From Romanomermis culicivorax (taxonomy: Eukaryota > Nematoda > Enoplea > Mermithida > Mermithidae), in contig CAWUHX010000037.1 of the NCBI GenBank assembly GCA_963922205.1, positions 434,001-498,000 on the forward strand: a DNA stretch of 64,000 nt, in the 5' to 3' direction. Shown here piece by piece: positions 57,585 to 64,000 of the stretch. Positions within the stretch are counted from its first letter, which is position 1, and every line of letters starts with the position of its first letter. The notes below the pieces were generated by a model. That model did not search any database. It worked only from the letters and a program-made list of their open reading frames with translations, and was not told the origin of the DNA. The translations under genes were made by a program, and so were the position numbers.

Positions 57585-58628
57585 ATACAGATATAGGGGC
57601 TTCTGGATCCTATGGTGGTGTTCCCAAGCTGTACAAGCATGCAAAGCAGTATGACAGAAGTATAACTCTAAATGATGTCAAGAATTGGCTATAAAAACAG
57701 GATCCTTACGCATTACATAAGCATGCCTATAAAAAGTTTAAAGGTAACAGATTTTACATCAGTGGCATTGATGCTGAATGAGAGGCTGACTTGGTTGATA
57801 TGCAAGCATATAGCGAGTACAACAAGGGACAAAAGTATATGATATGCTGTATTGATGTTTTTAGCAAATTTGCATGGGTAAGAGGACTAAAAAATAAAGG
57901 TGCCTTATCTGTATGTACAGCTTTCAAAGACATTATATCAAGCAGAAGGAAGCCTTGGTGTATTTGCACAGATAAGGGTAAAGAGTTTGTCAATTACGAA
58001 TTTCAAAAGCTCTTAAACTCAGAGGGGATACAGTGTTTTACATCTCAAAATGAGGATGTGAAATGTTCAATAGTCGAATGGTTCAATCGTACCTTAGAAT
58101 CAAAAATGTGGAGATACTTCACCGACAGAAAGACATTCAAATGGATAGATATACTTCAACAACGGGTTGGAGCATACAACAATTCTACTCATCATTCAAT
58201 TGGTGAAAAGCCTGTGAATGTCACTTATGAAAATGAATCAGAAATTAGAAATCACCTGTACCCAAGAAAGAGCTCACAACATCCAACTCTACAAATAAAT
58301 GACTATGTATGAATTTCTAAATTTGGTCAGCACTTTGATAAAGGTTATCTAACCACAGTGGACAGAAGAAATTTTTTGTGTATATAAAGTATTGAATCAT
58401 ACTACTGAGCCATTATATAAAATCAAAGATCTACAAGGAGAAGAAATACAGGGTAAATTTTATGCAAAAGAATTGCAAAGAGTTGTATTTTTTAACACAA
58501 AAACCTTCAAAATTGAAAAAGTTTTAAAACAAAAAAGGCTCATTGATGAATCTGTGAAGCTTTTTGTCAAATGGAGTGGTTACCCAGATAAGTTCAATGA
58601 ATGGATTAATGAAAATGACTTACAATGA
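57585..58628 (+). pseudogene. Polinton integrase (RVE family) with chromodomain
   Basis: An N-terminal region (DIGASGSYGGVPKLYKHAKQ) leads to ADLVDMQAYSEYN (first Asp), CTDKGKEFVNYEF (second Asp) and SIVEWFNRTLESKMW (Glu), the retroviral-type catalytic triad. The C-terminus (58490-58625) is a chromodomain with VKLFVKWSGYPDKFNEW. In-frame stops occur at 57692-57694, 57779-57781 (probable Trp codon) and 58310-58312, with a frame change near 58330-58390. The stop overlaps the start codon of the protease frame (ATGA). Integrase inserts Polinton DNA and the chromodomain may target chromatin. Confidence 0.9.
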
Positions 58629-59003
58629 ATTTGAATGAGATTGTTTAACTAATCCAGAGAGATGCATCTCTGAAGAAGGTTTTCCATGGTGTTTTTGCTA
58701 GAAATCAGCTAAATTGGACAATAACTAGATATCCAGCGGCTATTATTGCAAATACAGATACATCAAATGAACCAGGTCAGCATTGGATTGCAATGTACTT
58801 TGATCAGAATGGACACGTTGATTATTTTGACTCTTATGGTATGTGCCCATATATACAAGAATATATTGATTTCATGAATCGAAATAGTAAAGTGCAAAGT
58901 TATAATTCTGCGCTTGCAGGGTTGGGATAGTTCAGTTTGTGGTGTTTATTGTTTGTACTTTTTATATCATCAGGTTCCTAGAATGGAGCTTCATTTATAT
59001 TGA
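58625..59003 (+). pseudogene. Polinton adenain-like cysteine protease
   Basis: Starts at an ATG overlapping the integrase stop. Conserved segments: FHGVFARNQLNWT, ANTDTSNEPGQHWIAMYF (His of the triad), VDYFDSYG (Asp), and in another frame WDSSVCGVYCLYFLYH (Cys). A TAA at about 58646-58648 and a frameshift near 58915 inactivate it. The family matures capsid proteins of Polintons and adenoviruses; the fold is clear from the His-Asp-Cys order and spacing. Confidence 0.85.
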
Positions 59004-59206
59004 AACACTTTTGTCCCGAAGAATCAACTTTTATGGGTAAACTAGTTTGCAGTTTTTTGTACAAATACTTTAAGTTTCATCATTGTATATGCTGTAAAAA
59101 CCGCCAGAATTGTACATCTTTGCCTTACTTTAAAAATAAAAATGGTATATAAATGTTTGCATTCATCACTTGACTCATTAATAAAGTTTGCAGTCTAGAT
59201 CAGAAG

Positions 59207-59972
59207 ATGACAGAGTTTTATGTTACTCTACCAAGCAATACTGTGGTGGGTGATTCAGCATCAAATTTCAGGGTTACTTTACCACAGCGGCTGAAATATC
59301 AGGTCATTGGGAAGTTGGCTTAGCAGAAATTATCTATCCTGTAAGTCGGTATATTCTTGGCAGTGCAAATGATGCAAATGTGGTTAGTATAGAAATGCAG
59401 AATGCTGAAATCCATGTGACTTTTCCTAGAGGAAAATATGAAACAATCTATCATCTAACCAATGCACTAAACAAAGCCCTTGTTTTAGAAAAAAACGACC
59501 TGAATATAGAGATTTGTATTGTTTGTTGTAATATGATTACAAAAAGAGACAAATCAAAGTAACTTCAGATTACTGGAATGTATCTGTTATTACTCTATCT
59601 AGAAGACTGATGGATCTATTAGAATTTGATGGTAGGATCATTTTTAACAAGTATCTGGTTGGAGCGGAGGAATATACAACAGTAGATGATCCTAGAGCTT
59701 CCCGGCTCGGCAGATTCAAGCGAGACCCATCTGCTCATTTTGAAACCTTTTATGTTTACTGTAACATTGTTGAAAACCAAATTGTAGGAAACACAATGGC
59801 TCCATTATTACGCATCATAGATGTGCATGGAAAGCATGGTAGTGTTATAAATAGAACATATGTCAATCCTCATCACACACCTGTACTCCTCAAAGATGTT
59901 AGTCATAAACAGATACAGGAGAACCTTGTCGTGAAGCTGCACTTTCCCAAAAGCTGTTACATATTTGATTAG
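59207..59972 (+). pseudogene. Polinton minor capsid protein (penton-like)
   Basis: Begins MTEFYVTLPSNTVVGDS, the typical start of the Polinton minor capsid (single jelly-roll) protein, and shows the EVGLAEIIYP motif. After frameshifts near 59290 and 59560 it continues in 59610-59972 with FYVYCNIVENQIVGNT and APLLRII, also family hallmarks. About 250 residues in total, the usual length. It supports the view that Polintons can form virions. Confidence 0.8.
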
Positions 59973-59973
59973 A

Positions 59974-60441
59974 ATGCATTCAGTATATCTACCAGAAAGT
60001 ACTGCATACTGGCTGTCATTTTGTGAAAGTTCATTGGGAAATCAACAACAGTATCAGCTAGGAGGTGAATTACCTGCTTTCTGAGCTTATGCCGCCTATC
60101 ACAGGGGTGCCGGATTAGGTAGTTTCTTCAAAAGTCTGTTCAGAATGGCCATGCCCTTACTAAGGTCAGCAGGGAAGCAGGCATTGACAACTGGATCTAG
60201 AATAGCTGCAGATCTGGCTGATGGTAGACCATTATTAGACAGCATGAGAGAACATGGCCAAAAAGCAGCCAGTAACTTATTACATCAAACTGCAGATAAA
60301 ATTGTACAAAAGGGTAGTGGCTTGGGTCATACTCCAAAGCAGAAAACATATGAAAGAAAGAGGATGCATTCTCTTACTCCAGTTCATAAAAAGAAAAGCT
60401 TGCGTAAGGGGGTTGGTTTAGAAGATATTTTTACCAAGTGA
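59974..60441 (+). pseudogene. Polinton small basic protein (pVI/pX-like), one stop
   Basis: A 155-codon frame starting MHSVYLPESTAYW with one in-frame TGA near 60082-60084. The second half has AGLGSFFKSLFRMAMPLLRSAGKQ, an amphipathic Gly-rich segment typical of a small Polinton virion protein placed between the minor and major capsid genes. It ends in a Lys/Arg-rich tail. The adenovirus pVI/pX comparison is by position and composition only. Confidence 0.65.
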
Positions 60442-60443
60442 AT

Positions 60444-61831
60444 ATGAGCGAACTATTAGATGAAGGCTCACTACCAAGTAAAAAAAGTGAGCTTGACTTG
60501 TTCACACTACCACCAACACAAGTGGCTATAAAACGATCATTCTGATCTGAAGCGCAACTCCAAAATCCATGTACTAATGAAGGTACATATGAATTCAAAC
60601 TGTTGCCAGATTTGTACAAGTTGGATGTATCAAACAATTATGTATACGTTGTACGCATAACAAAACTGGATGGCAGCAACTGTAAAGTCATGCAAAATGA
60701 AGATACCAATGCACATGGTGGAGATTTAGTTTTACCAATTAATCTGATAGGAAAAACAATCCTTTGTAAAATCAAAATGTTTCTCAATGGAAAATTATTA
60801 TCTGATAGGTAAATTTGTTTTTCATTTTGTAGTTGTGTTATGCACTGATTTTTTAAATTTTAGCGGCGATAAATATGCTTATAGGGCATTATGGAGATGG
60901 AACTAAACTTTTTAGTACTGATGCAAAGCATAGCCAACTGCAAGCCGGCATGTACTATGCAGATAAGGATCCTGAAAACAACCTGGATGGTATGGCAACA
61001 TGAATGCACATCTTCATAAACAGTGCATGGATTGAAGTTATGGCACCACTCCATGTTGACTTGTTTATGGAAGATCGGTTTTTAATTAATCAATGTGAAT
61101 TGGTGTTGAGCTTCACTGCAACAGTGATACATTTTGCATTATCCACAGTGGAAATGAAATTACCACTCCTAAATATCAAATACAAGTTAAGCAGATGTCT
61201 CTTTTTGTGCCTAAAGTAGAAGTATCTGAAAGCATCATCATGGCGATTGAATCAATGCTTCAGAAAACAAGTGTAAAGTATCCCATTAGAAGAACCGAAA
61301 TAAGGAGCTTGTTAATTACAGAGAATAGATGCTCAACGCCTCTAAACTCTCTATTTAATGGTATTTTACCCAGATGATTAGTTATCCACCTAGTTTTGGC
61401 TGAAGCTGTAAGAGGTACTTACAAAGCTAATCCATTCAGTTTTCAAGATTTTGGTTTATCAGAAATCAAAATTACATGTGGTACTACAGTAGGTCCATCT
61501 GTTCCCTACAAATATGATTTTGAACAAAATAGCTTCGTGAAAGCCTACACACAGATGTTTGAAGGCCTGAACATTGCCGGGGATGACAAAGGAAACATGA
61601 TTAGCATGAATTGTTTCAAAAATGGGTCTACCTTCTTCGTTTTTGAGCTAGGAAGTGATGGTTCCGACTCATCCACATGGGAATTGGTGCATGAAGGAAC
61701 AACAACTCTAGAAATGTTATATTGGTAGAAATTTACCTGCTCGTGGAAATGAACGCATGGTATATGCAGAGTTTGATTCTCTGTTGATGATTGATCATAC
61801 TCATCAAGCTTATATGGATTACACAGTTTGA
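60444..61831 (+). pseudogene. Polinton major capsid protein (double jelly-roll)
   Basis: Starts at ATG 60444, two bases after the upstream stop. The first jelly-roll begins KSELDLFTLPPTQVAI, the Polinton capsid signature, and includes YVYVVRITKLDG and KMFLNGKLLSD. The second includes YPIRRTEIRSLLI, NSLFNGILPR, YKANPFSFQDF and FELGSDGSDSSTWELVHEG, ending at TGA 61829-61831. Stops or frame changes occur near 60543, 60810-61000, 61150-61190, 61376 and 61726. The middle (60810-61000) is the most decayed. Confidence 0.88.
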
Positions 61832-61899
61832 TAAATGTCATTTGTATGTTGTTTTGATTGATAAATAAAATCAGGGTTGTGTCATTCTAATCTTTTATT

Positions 61900-62713
61900 A
61901 GGATATTTAGACAATATCAACACATACAATATTAGAAACAATATCATCCATCATCTTTGCCGTATACTTCTTTGTACACATTTTCTTGAAAGTTTGTTTC
62001 ACCTCTAGAAAATCTTTGCTCAATGAAGAGAAGACATCACTCAGTTTGTCTAGTAAATTGTGCTATTCAAAACCATTGAAACATGTATGATATGGCTGCA
62101 CAAATCCATGGCTCTAAAAGCAGCCAAAGCATGGATTGATATCACTGACTCTTTGTCTCCCAACTAGTCCTGAACACATCAGAAATAGCTGCTAAATTTT
62201 GATCAATTTTTTCAAGTGTGTCTTTTCATCCATAGTTTCATTGCCTCCACTTAGATTTCCAATTCTGTACACTTTCCAAATGGCATCTATGATGTAATCA
62301 ATCTGTTTTGCAACTGAAGTCCAAGCCTCAAATTGCTCAAAAACAATCGTATATGACTTTTTAGTATATGTATTGACAAAAACTAAAATATTATGAGGCA
62401 GTGCTGTATTGGCATTTTGTTTCATTCACACAGTCAAATTATAACCCAAATCATACTGGGTCTGCCTTCCACTTTTGGCTTTAGATAGTAAATCCTCTGA
62501 GACTTGCAAAAGCTTTTTATATTGCGGGTTGATCAAATTCATACCATTTTTTGTGTTTATGACTTCATTGTTCTCGATAAAGCATCTCCTAAAGCCAAAG
62601 TTGACATAGTTTTTGTGAGCTGATATCAGCAAATAAATATCAGAGCAGAGACACAACTGCATTTTGAAAAAAAGAGCATAAATGAAAAATCTTTGTTTAC
62701 GAGACCTGTACAA
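61900..62713 (-). pseudogene. Minus-strand gene at the right end of the Polinton, unknown
   Basis: A frame of about 170 codons (62192-62713) with one TGA at 62426-62428 runs opposite to the other Polinton genes. Further decayed coding sequence is possible towards 61900 (KIDQNLAAISDVF). I recognise no domain. The convergent position after the major capsid gene suggests an accessory Polinton gene. It could also be an older sequence caught inside the element. Confidence 0.4.
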
Positions 62714-62954
62714 CCTGAATAATCAGCATGTTGATATGTTGTGATGACAAATTAGCAACACTTGCAAATCATAATTCACATTCATTACTGTAAGTTTCTG
62801 ATCCAAGTAAAATTGTTATTTGTGTACCATTCCCTTCCAAATGCATCAAAGTTGAAAATATGAACCAGTTTTTCAGTATGATGGAAGAAGCTGCATCAAT
62901 ACTTTGCTTCAAATAATCAGTTTTGTATTAAGAGAGTTTGGAAAGGGGAAAGTG

Positions 62955-63256
62955 AGTTGACTATTTTTCTATGATTTGTCTACATGAGATTTATATACAA
63001 GAACCAGTTTACAGATAAAAAACAAACTATGCAGTACAAAATGTCAAGCCAGAAAGTAAACATCAAGTTTTCGGAGAAATCTATTTCTAGAACAGGCAAG
63101 GGGTAGAGGCTATACTTTATCAGTTTGTCTACGTGAGTTTTATATACAAGAATGAGTTTGATATGCACTAAGAAACAAGGCACGCAAGCTGAAAAGTAAA
63201 CATCAAGGTTTTAGAAAATGTGTGGGTGGCGCCCTGAAGGGTCCAGAGTTACTACT
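62955..63256 (-). repeat. Right terminal inverted repeat of the Polinton
   Basis: Reverse complement of the left repeat with scattered substitutions and the same two-part internal structure. The outermost match is CCAGAGTTACTACT ending near 63256. Confidence 0.85.
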
Positions 63257-64000
63257 ACTGACAGGTGTAGCCTGGATAGTGCGATTGGAAATGAACTGGA
63301 GGGCTCATCAAGCGACCTTGGGTCCCAATACTCGCAATACCACGGGTGCCGTGAGCACTACGTTGGCAGCCATGAGCACCTCCACTTGGAACGGCTCCTT
63401 GAGCAGCACTCATGGTAAATATGAGTATTTCTTGGTCAAGTCTGTTGACCAGATGGCCCACATTGCATCAGGGACAGACAATGCATCTGTAAATGAGAAA
63501 TGGTTAAAGTTGAGGACGTTCAAAGATTTCCAATTTGCAGACCTTAAATGTCAGAAAAAGATGGTAGTATACCTATCAAGCTCATTGATTCCAACTGACT
63601 GAAGACCTCCAGTGCTGAATCCATCCGAATTCCTGGCCGGTGTCATTGAGCAGCGAAATGGGTCGGGGATGCCGGTAATGCCACTACAGCAGATTGGGCG
63701 GTCGCTGTTTCTTTCCCTTGGTATGACACAACAATGCTGCGGTCATTTTTGCGTCCTGAACGGGTGTGAAGTAACCAGTCTCACATATCTCGGTGGTGGC
63801 TCTGGTAAGGCAGGTGAAGTTACCAGAGCCAAAACCACTGAGGCTGCTAAAAATCCAATACTGATTATGCAGACAGGATAACACTGTTGTGAAGAATCCA
63901 CCAGGTGTTCAGCCAGCATTACATCATCTATATCAATCAGACCTGAGTGGGGAAGGCTGTCGGTAGCCCCAACTGCATTATTACAGCATAAGGGCTGCGG
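63257..64000. other. Right flank of the Polinton, probable 5' part of the second retroelement
   Basis: Open frames exist on both strands (63222-63602 and 63612-63881 plus; 63255-63461 and 63684-63884 minus) but none has a recognisable motif. If the Polinton split the second retroelement, its Gag should lie here on the minus strand. I could not demonstrate that. Confidence 0.3.

Larger units (their letters stand above)
54574..63256 (+). mobile_element. Polinton/Maverick DNA transposon, decayed, with ~300-bp terminal inverted repeats
   Basis: Terminal inverted repeats lie at about 54574-54880 and 62955-63256. Both start AGTAGTA-(A/C)CTCTGGAC and share the long stretch around AAACTGATAAAGTATAGCC (54722 on the left). 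Between them the plus strand carries remnants of protein-primed DNA polymerase B, chromodomain integrase, adenain-like protease, minor capsid, a pVI-like protein and major capsid, the standard Polinton set. The packaging ATPase and the polymerase palm were not found. At 8.7 kb it is shorter than the usual 15-20 kb, consistent with internal deletion. No clear 6-bp target duplication was seen. Confidence 0.9.

Noticed and set aside
1-64000. CRISPR arrays, bacterial operons or rRNA/tRNA genes
   Set aside because: No regularly spaced identical repeats with unique spacers, no operon-like coding density and no tRNA or rRNA fold were recognised; all tandem arrays seen are degenerate words without spacers.

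Overview
The window is eukaryotic and dominated by repeats. It holds one recognisable host gene, a multi-exon liprin-beta, and many transposable elements, several nested inside one another. An interstitial (TTAGGC)n-like array points to a nematode, because TTAGGC is the nematode telomere unit. Introns in the host gene run from 68 bp to about 1.7 kb. The low-complexity proteins at 41-45 kb resemble, from memory and unchecked, predicted proteins of mermithid nematodes such as Romanomermis. I treat that as a moderate-confidence guess. A run of exactly 100 N (13835-13934) marks a scaffold gap.

Layout. 1-3.7 kb: a LINE reverse transcriptase remnant, a hAT transposase fragment and non-coding repeats. 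3764-12115: a hAT-type composite with an 8-bp target duplication that contains a Tigger/pogo DNA transposon (4016-11281, perfect 23-bp terminal inverted repeats, TA duplication). That transposon in turn carries MITEs and a near-identical 465-bp direct repeat. 12.1-13.8 kb: further MITEs. 14050-24045: about 19 exons of liprin-beta on the plus strand (coiled coil, Ser-rich linker, three SAM domains, C-terminal tail). Its introns hold a foldback-like element with the TTAGGC array and two hAT-type poly-G MITEs. 24-26.6 kb: non-coding DNA. 26607-35899: a complete minus-strand LTR retroelement with about 98% identical LTRs. It encodes gag, an envelope-like glycoprotein and pol in one reading frame, with env between gag and protease. 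36663-37356: three tandem miniature LTRs resembling a TRIM. 38-41 kb and 52.7-54.6 kb: pol and env pieces of a second, related retroelement. 41-45 kb: a decayed gene with a DEDDy 3'-5' exonuclease domain followed by Pro-rich and basic low-complexity sequence. 45.7-52 kb: a third, Ty3/gypsy-like element. 54574-63256: a decayed Polinton/Maverick with long terminal inverted repeats, inserted into the second element's gag-env region.

Working picture. The second env-bearing retroelement was apparently split twice: by a block at about 41-52.7 kb carrying the exonuclease locus and the third retroelement, and by the Polinton at 54.57 kb. The Polinton keeps the exonuclease half of its protein-primed DNA polymerase, a chromodomain integrase, an adenain-like protease and both capsid proteins. 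The polymerase palm and the packaging ATPase were not found. Most mobile genes here are broken. The least damaged is the 26.6-35.9 kb element, which shows one in-frame stop and one catalytic RNase H substitution.
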